A DNA stretch of 64,000 nt from Cryptomeria japonica (GCF_030272615.1 NC_081410.1:569305152-569369151); one strand, 5' to 3'. Positions 10,700 to 22,232 are shown, counted from the stretch's first letter. Translations and numbers: made by a program. The notes: a model not told the origin generated them from the sequence alone.

Positions 10700-11962
10700 G
10701 GGGGATTGTGGGAGTTCATTATCACAGAGGCTCATAGAGCTCCTTATGTAGCACATCCCGGGGTCAAGAAGATGCATGTAGATTTGAAGGAATTATATCA
10801 TTGGTCGGGAATGCAATAGCTTATTGCTGAGTTGGTAGCCCGATACCTTGAGTGTCAGAGAGTCAAGGCAGAGCACCACCATCCAAGTGGGTTGCTCCAA
10901 TCTCATGCTATACCAAAGTGGAAGTGGGATACTATATCCATGGATTTCATCATTGGTCTCCCCATGTCATCTCATCGCCATGATACCATCTTGGTGATGG
11001 TTGACAAGTTGACCAAAGTGGCCCACTTTTCACCAGTTCGTACCACCTTCACAGCACCAACAGTAGCATAGGTGTTTTTGCGAGACATTGTCAGACTTCA
11101 TGGTGTTCCACGCAAGATCATTTTCGATAGGGATTCCCTCTTCACTTCTTCCTTTTGGAAGGCATTACAGGCAGCTATGGGTACCAAGCTCAACTTCAGT
11201 ACAGCCTATCATACGGAAACGGATGGCTAGGCAGAGAGAGTTAATCAGGTGTTAGAGGATATGGTTCGCATGTACGTCATGGATCATGAGACTAGATGGG
11301 AAGAGTACCTTCCCTTAGTGGAGTTTGCCTATAACAATGGGCATCACACGTCCTTGGGGATGCCACCCTATTAGGCATTATATGGCAGACCTTGTAGGAC
11401 ACCATTGAGTTGGGACCGCATAGAGGACAGAGTTGCTATTGGTCCTGAGATAGTTCGAGATATGGAGCAGTAGGTGGATTTGATTAGGCAGTGTCTTAGA
11501 GAGGCACAGGATAGACAGAAGAAATATGCAGATGCAAATAGGATAGATCTTAGCTACTTGGTTGGAGACAGAGTCTTCTTGAGAGTGCGACCGCATAAGA
11601 GTCCAATCCGTTATGGAAAGGGTTCTAAGCTCGCACCTCAACTTGTAGGGCCATTTGAGATCCTTGAGAGGATAGGACCAATTGCCTACCGTTTAGCATT
11701 GCCACCTAGCCTATCGCACATCCACGATGTGTTTCATGTTTCAGTTTTGAGGAAGTATATCTATGATGAGTCTCATATTCTAGATTGGGATGCCTTGCAG
11801 GTGGAGTCGAACAAGCAGCTAGCTTTGGAGCCCATTCACATTTTGGCACGCCGGACGCTGGGCCTTCGAGGTCGAGAGCTGGACCAGGTTAGGGTCCAGT
11901 GGGATTGCTATGATGAGGTCACAGCCTCATGGGAGGATGCAACACGTATGAGATCACAGTAA
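10700..11962 (+). pseudogene. Gypsy integrase with chromodomain-like C-terminus
   Basis: The HHCC zinc region begins at AHRAPYVAHPGVKKM. Its CxxC half reads ARYLECQRVKAEHHH, so the first Cys is replaced by Tyr (a G-to-A type change). The catalytic core follows with [20 protein letters not shown] and, after TAG 11228, AERVNQ. TAGs at 10817, 11069, 11228, 11372 and 11471 interrupt it. The tail (about 11800-11962) matches the pattern of chromovirus C-termini: a block like IHILARRTL, then VQWDCYDEVTASWED. Such tails help direct integration to certain chromatin; that is known for chromoviruses, not shown here. Confidence 0.9.
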
Positions 11963-12002
11963 CCCCACCTTTTTTATGAACTCCAGGAGGAAGTTCATGC
12001 CT

Positions 12003-12014
12003 AGAGGGGGAGGG
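12003..12014 (+). promoter_or_regulatory. Polypurine tract of the Gypsy element
   Basis: AGAGGGGGAGGG directly before the 3' LTR; it primes plus-strand cDNA in this class. Confidence 0.9.
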
Positions 12015-14786
12015 TGTGAGGCCCTACCCCGACTCAGTTTGACATTTTCAGTTATTTGCATAATGAGACTATTATGGATGCTTTATTTTATGCTTTATGG
12101 ATTTAGAAACTATATGGTTTCCATGATTTGGATCACATTGACATATGTTGATGCTTTATTTTATGCATGATGATTATGAAACTTTATATGTTGCTAGAAT
12201 AGAATTACTTTGAAATGGTGAATGTCATTATTGGAATTTCAGGACTTCATTTTGATGATAGAAAAATGATGCTTATTTTATGAATGGTTCAATTTTGAGA
12301 ATTATGTTAATTGCTTATGTGGAATCGAATTTGAATGAATGAGATATTGAATTATTGTTGCCAAATGTATGAGTGTTTGATGTGGAATGAAATCCATGTA
12401 TTTAATTATGTATAATTGTGATTATTTGGAATTACTAATGTGTTAATTGAGATGCACAAGAAAATTATCCATGTGACCATGGAATTTATATGGAGAACCA
12501 AACCTAGACCAATGTACAATTGTTAAGCCAAGGGTTGTCTATTTGGAGAGACAACACCCTGTTTGTAATGTATTCTATTTGTGAAAGTAAATGATGCATG
12601 TGTGTTGATTTGATTTTATGTAATTGTGTAAACCTACAAGAGACAAATTCCATGTGTGATTTTTTATATTGTATTTTATTGTGTCACTTGACACATGTGA
12701 TGATTAGTGTCATTGATTTTGACTTGTCTCTTGGAGGGAGTTTGTTTCTACCAAAGCCATTCAAACACATGAGTGTGGTCCCAAATTTGCCTTGGGTAGA
12801 GAGTCTTGGGAGTGGCCAACTCAGGTTTGACCCGTAGGTTAACTTTAGTTGGGTTTCTAAGGGGTCAAATGGACTTCTAGGGTCAGTTTTAGGGCTTTTC
12901 CAAAGGTCCAAAGGGTATACCTATGGGTTAGGGGTATTTTGAAACATGTGACTACTCCCATGTGACTATTTAGTCACCTCAAAAAGTGGTTTTTCCAAGG
13001 TGAGCGAAAATTCAACTTAGAAGGTTCCTCTTAGGATAGACAACCTTCCCTTTTGATGTCAAACTCTCTTCCCTATCCTCTCTCACCTTTTCCCTTTCCA
13101 GTTTTAGTAATGTGTAAGAAGTTGGGAAGAGCAACCAATGGGAACTCTCACCTCACCCAGGGGGTTGGGAAGTGTGTGAGAGGCCTTCTTAGGCAAGGAT
13201 TAGGGACTTAGTGAGTAATCACCCACTCTCCATTGTTGGAGATTATGCATTTGTTTTGAAAATTGGTAGTAGAATAGAATTTTTTGTTGAAGGGTTGGTG
13301 GAAAAAGTTTGTGTGGATTTGGGTAGCTCATCCCCAACTAAATCTAACATACCTATTGGCAGATTAAGGTTGGTTTTACTTTCTTTTGTTTATGTTGTTT
13401 TTGTAAGAAAGAAATGCTTGCATGAAAAGAGATGTGTATATGTAATTTGTTGTAGGAGAAAAATGTAAGTTTTCATTTCCATGTTCTTTGTTTATGTGTT
13501 CTTGTTTTGGGAGTGTCCAAGGCCTCCTACTCTTGGGAGAGTAGGATGGTCTTGGGGTGGAAGCAGTATGACAGCCCTGGGGAAGAGGCTCTCCTTATGG
13601 AGAGTGATCTCAAGGGTGTCCTTTGTGACCCTTGCTGCATAGCCTTGTGTATGCATTTGGGGGTCATAAGGGGAGGAAATATGGCTTTTATGCCTTTGGG
13701 GGGCATAAGGTGTGGAGGTGAAAATTGTTGTATTTTGTTTTGCCATGAGGTGGCTTGATTTGTATTATGCTTGCAATCTCCCCAATGGTACTTGGTCCAC
13801 TTCCACCCATGGAAAGATCATCACAAGTTGTGGTGAAAGTGTAGCTTGGGATGGGAAAATGCATGTTGAGTGTTTGCCTTATTTGTTGTGTTGTTTGCTT
13901 GTGTGTAACCCGTCTAGTGCTTGGTTCTCCAAGCTCGGGGGTGGCTTCTAGTAAGCCTAGTCTGGGAGGTGAGCTCTCCATGGTCAAGTTGTATTTTTAT
14001 TGCAGGTTGCTTGGGATGGAAAAGAAAGAGTAAAGAGCTTTGTTGCTGTTTTGTGTTGCAGAAAAGTTTAAAAGAAAAATGTATTCAATATTGTAGCTTG
14101 TATAAAAAAAAAGAGAGCTATTGCTGTATTTAATTTCCAAAAGAAAAGAAATGTATTATTTTATTCATATTCCTATGGAAGGGAAATATTTGTTGGGTTT
14201 CAAACCCATTTGCATTCTTATTTACTTTATATTTACATTTGCTAAAGAAATATATTTTTCCTACTTTGGTTAGTTTTGCAAAAGGAAAGATGAAATGTAT
14301 TAGCTTGTATTTAAATCTTCATGTTTAAAAAAAAGAAATGATGTTGTTGCATTTATGTTTATTTTGTAAATAAATTAATTTTGTTTCTACATATTCATTT
14401 ATGTTTATTTATGCTGCTGCAATAAAAATAAATCTGTCATTTATATTTTTCCATTTAATGCAGAAAATAAATCGTATTGTAGTAGCTTATTTTATCAAAA
14501 AAAATTAGCATTTAGTTTTAGTTTTATTTTGTTTACCAAAAAGGGATTATATTTTAAGATTGCTATTAGAATGCATTTTTAGTTGCAGAATGCTTAAAGC
14601 AAAGAAACAATATAGTCATCTGCTTTCCTCTAAACTAGGTCTAATATGCTAAAAGAATAAGTAGTTTGAGTTTCGTAAATAAAAAAAAAAAAATATGGGC
14701 AAAATTTAAAATCTATTTATTGACTATCCAAAAATGTATATTAACTCCATTTTATGCTACAAACCATTTATTAGTTTTCTGCATGT

Positions 14787-14788
<2 letters not shown>

Positions 14789-14832
<44 letters not shown>

Positions 14833-15003
14833 TATATACATATATATATACATATAAATATATATATATATATATATACATATAAATATATATATATATA
14901 CATTTACACATTAAAAAGCATTAACCTAGAAACTTAAATACCTCCTAACCAAAATGATATAAATATATATCTACATATATATTTATATATACATATATAT
15001 ATT

Positions 15004-15054
<51 letters not shown>

Positions 15055-15075
15055 ATATAAATATATATATGTATA
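14789..15075. repeat. Expanded AT microsatellite in the 3' LTR
   Basis: About 290 bp made mostly of (TA)n with short CA and AAA breaks. It is longer than its partner at 5455-5626, so it has expanded since insertion or in the parent. Confidence 0.8.
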
Positions 15076-15164
15076 TATAAAAATGAGAAAACATATTATA
15101 AAAAAAAATACACAAAAAAATAATATAAAAAAAAATAACATCACCATGTTCGGTGAAGGCAGAA

Positions 15165-15389
15165 CCCCTCTAAGCACAGGGGATGGCACGGTCGTGCCCT
15201 CATTGTGATTACTCACAGTGGACGGCTCGGCGCCACCACTGTGGGTAACCACAGTGGACGGCACCGGGTCCCCCACTGTGGGTAACCACAGTGGTGGTGG
15301 CTCCCGGTCTGCCACTATGTCTATCCATAGTGGACGGCGCTCGGCCGCACTGTGGGTAAGCCCAGTGGCACCCGGGGGAAACCCCCGGC
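15165..15389. repeat. Hairpin array, 3' LTR copy
   Basis: Counterpart of 5700-5922. The two CCACTGTGG/CCACAGTGG units are intact. The unit CCACTATG/CATAGTGG is better paired here than in the 5' LTR, while the first (CCCCTCT/ACAGGGG) and the CATTGTG/CACAGTG units have lost a pair. Confidence 0.8.
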
Positions 15390-15797
15390 CACTGTAGTTC
15401 ACCACTTCGCTGCCATTTTCCCATTTCGCCGGCGTTTTCCCATTTCACCACCTTTTTTTCCTCTTCGCTGTCATCTCTCTTTTGGTTGCCACCCTTCGGG
15501 GACTCCATGGTCGCCGCCTCTCATCCTGCACACACACACACAACTCTTCAACACACACAAAAAAAAAAAAGTCCTAACCCAATTTTCGGGTTAGGGCAAA
15601 CACTTATGGATTTTAAAAAAGAAATGTGTAAGGAAAATGAATATATTTTAAAAAAAAAAAGAGAGTTAGGGCTATCATGGGGACTTTTATGATTTTTTTC
15701 TTTTAATAGGGTGAAGTAAATTAAAAAAAAGGGGCCATCACTTCAACCCTGGAATTATACATTTAAACATATATGTATTTATATATATAATTGTATT

Positions 15798-15831
<34 letters not shown>

Positions 15832-16518
15832 CGTCTATAGATGGACATTTTTACTTTTCCCCATGCCCCTTTGTATAAATAAATATATACTTATATATAC
15901 ATGATTTTAGATATATAGTATCTACATATATATAAATATGTATGTAGAATTATATATATATCTATTCGGAACCAAATGTTTAATTGCAAATCATTTTTAA
16001 CTATTTTCAAATGTTATAGGAGTGAAGAAGTATTTTAATAAGAAATTTTAATCTTAAAGTCTTGGTAGGATTAACCTAGGAGGATTAAAATGACCCATGT
16101 GTGTCAAGTTGGCCCCCTTTATTTTGAAATTTATTAGTCGCCTTTTATTAATGAATATTTTATTTAATAGGTTAATTTAATCAAAAAGTTAGGGTAAATT
16201 AATTTTAGACCCTAAGTAATTAAAGAACTATAGGAGATCATTAATAGTCCCTATTAATTTAGTTGTGATTATTGCTAAGTGAGTTTAATTATTTATTAAT
16301 GGAAGATTAGTGATAACTCTTGTGGAGAAATATTAGCTCGCTTATAACTTAGAAAACTTTATCGCCCAATTAATTTAATTGTTTGATTCATTCAAAACAT
16401 AGTTAAGACCAAACTAGAATGCAATATTTTAATTAGGTTAGTCGTACTAAGTTAAGTATTTTACAAAATAAAAAATAAAAAATTTATTCCGTTTGTGCCC
16501 AAAAGTTTGGGCATGACA

Positions 16519-18401
16519 CTGATTCTAATGCTCAAATTGAATGGCTAATGATGAATGCTATGGCACTTGGAACTCTTAGAAAGTATGTATCAGATGACCT
16601 CATTTTTCACATTGATAAGTATACAACAATTAAAGAGGCTTGGGATATTTTTAAGAAATTGTATGGTCAAGTTGATGAGATTAAGGGCTACAAGCTTGAT
16701 AGTGAACTCACAACTTTGGATCCCAAGGATTTTGATACAATCCAAGATTATGTCACAAAAGCAACTGAGCTAAGAGAAAAGCTAAAGGATTGTGGAATTG
16801 ACAAAAAGGATGCTCAATTAGTTTATAACTTTTTGGACAAACTTCCTTCAGAGTATGCAGCCTTTGTATCTAGCTTTCACACCCATAGGTTAGCTCAAGG
16901 TTCCTCATACACTTCTCCCTCACTTGATTCATTCACGGAGATTTTGATACTTGAGCAATCTAAGTTGACCACGATGGGGATTCTCAAATCTTCAAAATCA
17001 CAAGCTTTGGTGGCTAACAAAGGGAATCAAAGTAATCAAGGAAAAGGAAAGAATCAAAAGAAACCTAATTTTAAATCACAACAAGATGGAGCACAATCTT
17101 CCTCTCTACAACAAGGTGATTCACCATTCTCACCTAAGAGGAAATCATATAAGGACAATCTTTTTTGTGGATATTGCAAGAAGTCGGGACATGATGAACA
17201 TCATTGTTATAAGAAGGATATTGATGAGTTAAAGAATCTTCTTGATAAGAATAGAATCAACCTACCTTCTAGAATGTCTACATCGGCTTCTTCTTCCAAG
17301 GATAAAGGAAAGGGGCAATCTCTTTGTGCTACTACAAGTCATGATTCAGGGAGATGGCTTCTAGATTCAGGGGCTTCTCATCATATAGCATCTTCATAGT
17401 CTATGTTTTCTACATTTGAGCCTTGCCACATGCCGTTGATTTTGATGGGCAATCATACATACATGGATGTTATTGGGAAAGGATCTATTGCCATTGGGGA
17501 TAACTCCTTCAATGATGTGTTGTGTGTACCCCACTTGACAAAGAATTTTCTTTCCATCTATCAAATCATACATGGGGCAACTAGGAAAACTGTGGAGTTC
17601 ACACCTGGTTCAGTTATCATTAGAGACTTGGAGAGTGGAGCTATCATTGCGACTGGGGTGATTGATCATGCATCTTGGTTGTACTCTTTTTCAGATTTTG
17701 GTCCTATTGATGAGGTTGATTCTTCCTATGTTGATGGTTTAAATTTTGAGGAGAACTTTGGGCATTTGAACTTGGGGATTCTCACATGTGACCCCGTTCT
17801 TGAGCCTTGCATTTCATCTCCTTCTATTGATATCACGCCACCTATTGCCCCTGATGATGCAGCTAGTGCAACAGTTTTTCTTTCTTATGATTCAGTGCAG
17901 TAGGATATTTCATGTCTTCCAGCTTCAGTTGATTGGGATGCCTACTTGATAGACATTGCAGGTTTGTTTGTGGACTCCTACATTGCAGATTTGGGAGAAA
18001 CCATTCATGACATTCATCTTCTCTTTGATGAAGATGATCCTTCTTTGATTGTTGCGAGGGATAACTCTGACGCTCTTGTGCATTCTCTACATGATCAATC
18101 TTTAGAGGTTGACATGATTATGGATACTTTTGTACAACACTTGGAGGAGGTCTCTTTATCTTTTGAGGAGACATATGAGTCTTTGGATATTGTTCTACAT
18201 TCATCTCCACTAGATCTTGGAGTGCCTTTTTCAGCAGTGTGGAATAGTTTACCACCTTTGGAGGGGGTACCTTTCAGCATGGACATGGGGACACTTGAGA
18301 AGTTTTCAGAGATTCCTTTCATCATGAGTATTTTTTCTCCATCTTCCTTTCATGGTTGGGGAGGCTTTTTGGAGTCACCTTTTGGTTTTGTTTCTTCCTA
18401 A
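16519..18401 (+). pseudogene. A1 gag-protease with an acidic C-terminal extension
   Basis: Continues the A1 gag after the Gypsy. One frame runs to TAA near 18400 with only two internal stops, TAG 17397 and TAG 17901. The UBN2 gag core shows KEAWDIFKKLYGQVDE. A single CCHC knuckle CGYCKKSGHDEHHC lies near 17166-17210. The aspartic protease block GRWLLDSGASHHIASS lies at about 17350-17396. After it comes a short stretch like the region that joins protease to integrase in Copia (VLCVPHLTKNFLSI). From about 17700 the frame becomes Asp/Glu/Ser-rich and shows no HHCC or DDE integrase, no RT and no RNase H. The acidic part (about 230 codons) is not recognised. Without a polymerase the element would have to borrow one. 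Confidence 0.83.
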
Positions 18402-18791
18402 GGGGAGGAATGTTGTTTGACGTTCATGGAGTAGTTTCTTCATTCATCTTTGAGCTTCTATCATTGGTGTAGATTCTAGATTGAGGGGGGGCTTCCTAGT
18501 CTCTCTTCTTCTTCTTCTCTCATATGGGGGGGGACTTTTTCCTCACATGGGGTTTTGTCCTTCACATACTTTAATGAGAGTTCTTTGTATGTATTTTTCA
18601 TCTCTCTTTTGGGGGAGGGTTTTTTCCCATTGGGTTTTTCTCTCTTTCCCTGCTTTGTAAGAGATTTCCTTGCATTGGTTTTCATGCATTTACATTTGTA
18701 CATGGGTACCTAACATGGCCTCGTTGTCGGGACCCATCTTGCATTGCTTAGTTGCATTGTAGACGTAAGTACATTTCCCTAAGTTGCACTT
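18402..18791 (+). other. 3' untranslated region of A1
   Basis: Non-coding, T-rich. It includes the box TTTTTTCCCATTGGGTTTTT (about 18620-18639) and a block near 18706-18751 (GGGTACCT..., GTTGTCGGGACCCATCTT) that recurs on the minus strand in element A2 (22606-22702). Confidence 0.65.
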
Positions 18792-18800
18792 AAGGGGGGA
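18792..18800 (+). promoter_or_regulatory. Polypurine tract of A1
   Basis: AAGGGGGGA directly before the 3' LTR start TGTTGGTG. Confidence 0.85.
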
Positions 18801-19252
18801 TGTTGGTGTAAATAATTATTCATCATGGATATTATTACACCTTACTTAAGTTTACTTAGGAAATGCATTTCATAGTAGTTTGGGTATGAGACACTTGGGT
18901 GTTTGTGCCACATTGGGATAGTGTGTGTAGGAGAATTTCCACCTTTTATGGTGTTGATCTTGTTGTTACACTCCACATTCAGTGGGTGATCCACCTCATG
19001 TGGACTATTATATTGTTTCTCCTACCTACCTACCCTTGTTTCTTATTGAGCCACATGTCATGTTTGTGTGCTCACATATCCATATAGCCTTGCCTACATA
19101 AGGAGGCTCATATTCATTGTATGTAATTTGAACAATTGATGATCCAGTTGATCAGTATTTTCATCTTGATAGAATACAATTTATTTCTATCATATATTTA
19201 ATCTCTCTTATTTGTGCTTTCCATTACCTCTTGATCTTGGCAAAATCTCACA
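18801..19252 (+). repeat. 3' LTR of A1
   Basis: Repeats 1223-1691 and ends AATCTCACA. It is followed by the duplicated GAAGC at 19253-19257. Confidence 0.9.
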
Positions 19253-19580
19253 GAAGCGGTAAAAGGCAAAATTGGGGTTTGAACCCTAGCAGTGATGCAT
19301 TTATTGCAATCGGTAAGAGTTGTTTAAAAGGGATTTTCATCATCATTTTCTCTTATCTATATTATAGAGAAGAATTTTCAAGAGCAGAGCGACAAAGAGC
19401 AATTCATCTAGTGATTCAAAGTGAATTCAAAAATCTTGCAGATGAATCCAGAGATCTTTTTTAATCTATCAATGAAGAACACTAAGTGGTAATTGAGCAA
19501 CCGAAGTGGTGTATTGTGGGCGACATTGGCAAACCCTAAATTTTGGATTGTAAAGTTATTTCTCAAATTTCTTTCTTATC
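19253..19580 (+). other. Spacer between ORF A and ORF B, right part
   Basis: Resumes element A after the A1 insertion. No frame worth calling. It leads into the ATG of ORF B at 19581. Confidence 0.5.
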
Positions 19581-22232
19581 ATGGCTTCTGCATCACACTC
19601 TAGTTATAGTGCACTTGTAGATTCAACTGAATTCCTTCAAAAGAAAATGAAATATAATGCCCTATCCAAAATACCCACCAGAGTTATTATTGAGGGAGAT
19701 ATTTTAGGGTATATTGACTATAAATTTGAAGACCTAGGATCCCTAGTGATTCATTCCCATCTAAGTTTGTTATGTGGGAATGATAAGAAGATCAAATGTG
19801 AGTACAGTGTCCTTGAGAAGATGAAACTCCACAATGTGGTATATTTTTTGGAAGAGTTCATAGAAGAACATATCTGCATCATCCTCAATAGAGTACATGG
19901 TGATAAGATGTATCTCGAGCGGACACATGATATCACACTAGAGGCAATTCACGCCATCACTAGTTTTTGCAATATTGGAGAGGCACTTGGTCTAAGGAAG
20001 GTCACCAAAACTGAAATGACAAAGCTCATCAGTTTTGTGAGTGACCAACAGGCGATGACCGACAACACCATCAAAGATGATCTGGTGAAATATGCGAAAT
20101 ATGCTTGCATGGTGATTTGTTACCGGATATTCTATGCCAACAAAATGAATTATGTCTCTACTGCTGCAATGAATGTCGCTTACAAAATGATCAAGGAAGA
20201 CACTACATTTGACCGATGTACCTATCTACATAAGCACTTGCTACTGAACCTAAATTCCATCAAATAGGACAATTATCTAAGGTTCGGGTTTGGACAACTT
20301 GTGGTCAGTTTATTCTTCTACTTTCAAGGTTATTTCCCTAGAGTAGGTGATGTGTAATGGTCTGCTGACCTATCGGTCTCTAGACAAATTAAGGAAAGTC
20401 TACAAGTAGTGGGAATCGGATATCCTGAGGTTATAAACAAGTATTTTAATGAATTCAAGCAGAAAATGAACCAAAGAATGAGGATATTTGATGATATTGT
20501 GAAGGAATATAAATATGACATCTACTTCACAATAAAGGTAGATGACTACATAATGGAAGTGGTGGAACCAAGAAAGGAAGCAGTTGAACCTATGGGTTAT
20601 GAAGTGGTGAATGACCTATTGATCGGGTATGCCTCTACCCTACTTGCCTCACCACTAGATGCAAAGAAAAAGAGAACCGATACCTACTTGGAGAGGGTCT
20701 CACCGGTTGAAGAACCAAAAAAAAAAAGGACAAAGCAATACCATCAGTATCTACACCGGTTACCTCTACCAGTCCGAAAGTGACTAAGCGGTCACCAACT
20801 AAGAAGAAACCTGAGGTTATTCCTGCAAAGGTATTTCAGAGGAAGCGGAAAACCAAAATCAACTCACCGGAGTCAGAGGACATTGAACTAGAATTTCAAC
20901 CAACGAAGACAAGGAAATCAAGCAAGAAGGTGAAATCTACTAGTAATGTTCCTACAACTTCAACACCGGTAAATATAGATATTTCTTCTTATAAGCCAAT
21001 GACACATTGCTAGAGGACTCTAAAGAATATTAAGAGGAAAGTGCTTGATGATTTAAAGGAATATTTTGATAATTTTACTAATAGTGAGAAAGAAGAAGTA
21101 AAACATGAAGTCATCAAATATTTATGTGTTAATGATCGGTCACTATCTGAGATTAGATCGGTTACAATAGATTCTTTGTATAATTATTTAGATAATAAAT
21201 GGCGCATTGCCATTGAAAGAGAACAGGAGATTAGGGAGAAAATTTTGCACAATACTTTCTTGATGCTTCTAATTCAGAATTATTTGAGATAATGGATAAG
21301 AACAATGACATCTTCTTCATGAGAAGGAGAAGACTCAGGCTACTAGAAGGAAAATATTCTGAAGTGGAAAAGGACACACATATACATGTCAAAGATGTTG
21401 TCAGATTACACCAAGTATCTAAAGCCAATAAGAAGGTTGAACAAGAACCTAACCTATCATCAGGTAAACTGGATGAAGTATTTGACAGTGAAGGTGAAAG
21501 AGAGACAAAGCAAATTGACACTATTGATGTTGACGCCTTAGATAATGAAGATGTCACTCCTAATAAGGACCAAGATGAGAAAGAGAAATAGGACAAAGAA
21601 CAAATATAGGAAGAAAAAGCAAGGTAGGAAGAAAAAGCAAGGCAGGAAGAAAACAAGAGGAAAGAAGAAGAGAAGAGGAAAGAAGAGGAGAAGAGGAAAG
21701 AAGAGGAGAAGAGGAAAGATGAAGAGAAGAAGAAATAAGAAGACAAGAGAATGGAAGAAGAAAGGAAGAAGGAGGAAGAGAAGAAAAAGAAGGAAGAGGA
21801 AAAGAAGAAAGAAGAAATGGAGAAGAAGAAAGAGGAGAAAAAGAAGAAAGAAGAGGATAAGAAAAAAGCAGAAGAGGAGAAGGAAGCAGAGAAGAACAAA
21901 CAAGTAGAGACTCCCAAGGCAACCAGTGATCAAACCAAATAGGTTGATGCCACCAGTCTCATTGATCTTCAATTAGTAGATGAGTCTAAGCTACTTCAAA
22001 GCATCAAACTTGCACAGGAGAGATTGGAAGCATTGCGGAGGAAGAAAGAACAGGATGTCATACAAACTACGGTTGACACCCTTACTAGTCTGATTCCTGG
22101 TACCAACCTCCCTAGTACCGATTCCTCTCTATCCAAGCTTAAACTTTTGTGTATCGTAGTGGAGGACCAGGTACAATGCTTGGAAGATGTTGTTGAAGCC
22201 ACTGCAAAGAAGAATCATGAAAAGGTACTCAA
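19581..22232 (+). pseudogene. ORF B: long unrecognised protein of element A, N-terminal and coiled-coil parts
   Basis: Starts ATG 19581 (MASASHSSYSALVDSTEF). The first 230 codons are open; stops TAG 20265 and TAA 20355 follow, and the same frame goes on to 20783. A frameshift in an A run near 20717 leads to the next frame (20780-21290) and another shift to a third (21292-22232). Order of features: a folded-looking N-terminal domain of about 400 residues, a Lys/Arg-rich basic linker (about 20660-20960), a spacer, a Glu/Lys repeat (21590-21905), then more helical sequence. No transmembrane segment or enzyme motif is seen. It sits where an envelope-like or accessory third ORF sits in some Copia elements, but nothing shows that function. 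Most stops fit CAG or CAA to TAG or TAA. Confidence 0.6.
21590..21905 (+). repeat. Glu/Lys-rich codon repeat in ORF B
   Basis: Tandem purine-rich units such as AAAGAAGAG give repeats of KEEEKR/KKEE. This would form a long single helix or coiled coil. Adjacent units differ as AGG-TAG-GAA (TAG at 21625) and AGG-CAG-GAA (CAG at 21643), which shows directly how a stop arose. The opposite strand reads as Phe/Ser-rich frames that are shadows. Confidence 0.8.

Larger units (their letters stand above)
7238..11962 (+). pseudogene. Gypsy gag-pol polyprotein, in one frame with 16 premature stops
   Basis: The frame opens at ATG 7238 (MPPTTRQTRKRGRGPRRER) and ends at TAA 11960-11962, about 1,575 codons. 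No frameshift is seen. Sixteen internal stops occur: TAG at 7460, 8147, 8189, 8285, 8330, 8336, 8639, 9065, 10040, 10406, 10817, 11069, 11228, 11372 and 11471, and TGA at 9197. Order of domains: Retrotrans_gag (about 7600-8140), CCHC knuckle CFTCGAMGHMVREC (about 8495-8536), aspartic protease IDSGATDSFIS (Asp codon 8711), RT, RNase H, integrase and chromodomain-like tail. The stops fall where Gln or Arg codons would be expected, so each fits a single C-to-T change. The protein is not functional as it stands. Confidence 0.92.
2669..16518 (+). mobile_element. A1a: Gypsy chromovirus-like LTR retrotransposon with giant LTRs
   Basis: Complete element of 13.85 kb nested in the A1 gag. LTRs are 2669-7064 and 12015-16518, both TG...CA. 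The target duplication CTGAT is at 2664-2668 and 16519-16523. The primer-binding site TGGTATCAGAGC is at 7068-7079 and the purine tract AGAGGGGGAGGG at 12003-12014. The internal region is only about 4.95 kb and encodes gag, protease, RT, RNase H, integrase and a chromodomain-like C-terminus in one frame. This order (integrase after RNase H) defines Gypsy. The C-terminus resembles that of the Tekay/Del chromovirus group, which is known for long LTRs; that assignment is from memory of the family. The LTRs are roughly 97-98% identical in stretches compared by eye, so the insertion is younger than A1. Confidence 0.93.
12015..16518 (+). repeat. 3' LTR of the Gypsy element (4.5 kb)
   Basis: Same sequence as 2669-7064 apart from scattered substitutions and a few indels, for example loss of a 12-bp TATGTTGTTTAT unit near 13390 and a longer AT tract. 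It ends in GACA, followed by the CTGAT duplication and the resumed A1 gag. Confidence 0.93.
1223..19252 (+). mobile_element. A1: Copia-type gag-protease LTR retrotransposon, interrupted by a Gypsy insertion
   Basis: A complete insertion. LTRs lie at 1223-1691 and 18801-19252, the primer-binding site at 1692 and the polypurine tract at 18792-18800. The 5-bp target duplication GAAGC is found at 1218-1222 and again at 19253-19257. The internal part, with the Gypsy at 2669-16518 taken out, is only about 3.25 kb. It holds a UBN2-type gag, one zinc knuckle, an aspartic protease motif and then an acidic frame. Integrase, RT and RNase H are absent, so it would depend on another element for movement. 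By eye the LTRs differ at about a dozen substitutions plus one indel of about 17 bp. The gag type points to Copia; without RT the lineage cannot be fixed. Confidence 0.88.

Noticed and set aside
14734-14937. 67-codon Ile/Tyr frame
   Set aside because: Pure translation of a TA microsatellite.
21231-21972. Long minus-strand Ser/Phe/Leu frames that look like membrane proteins, and an Arg/Lys plus-strand frame
   Set aside because: They are shadows of the Glu/Lys repeat of ORF B in other frames.
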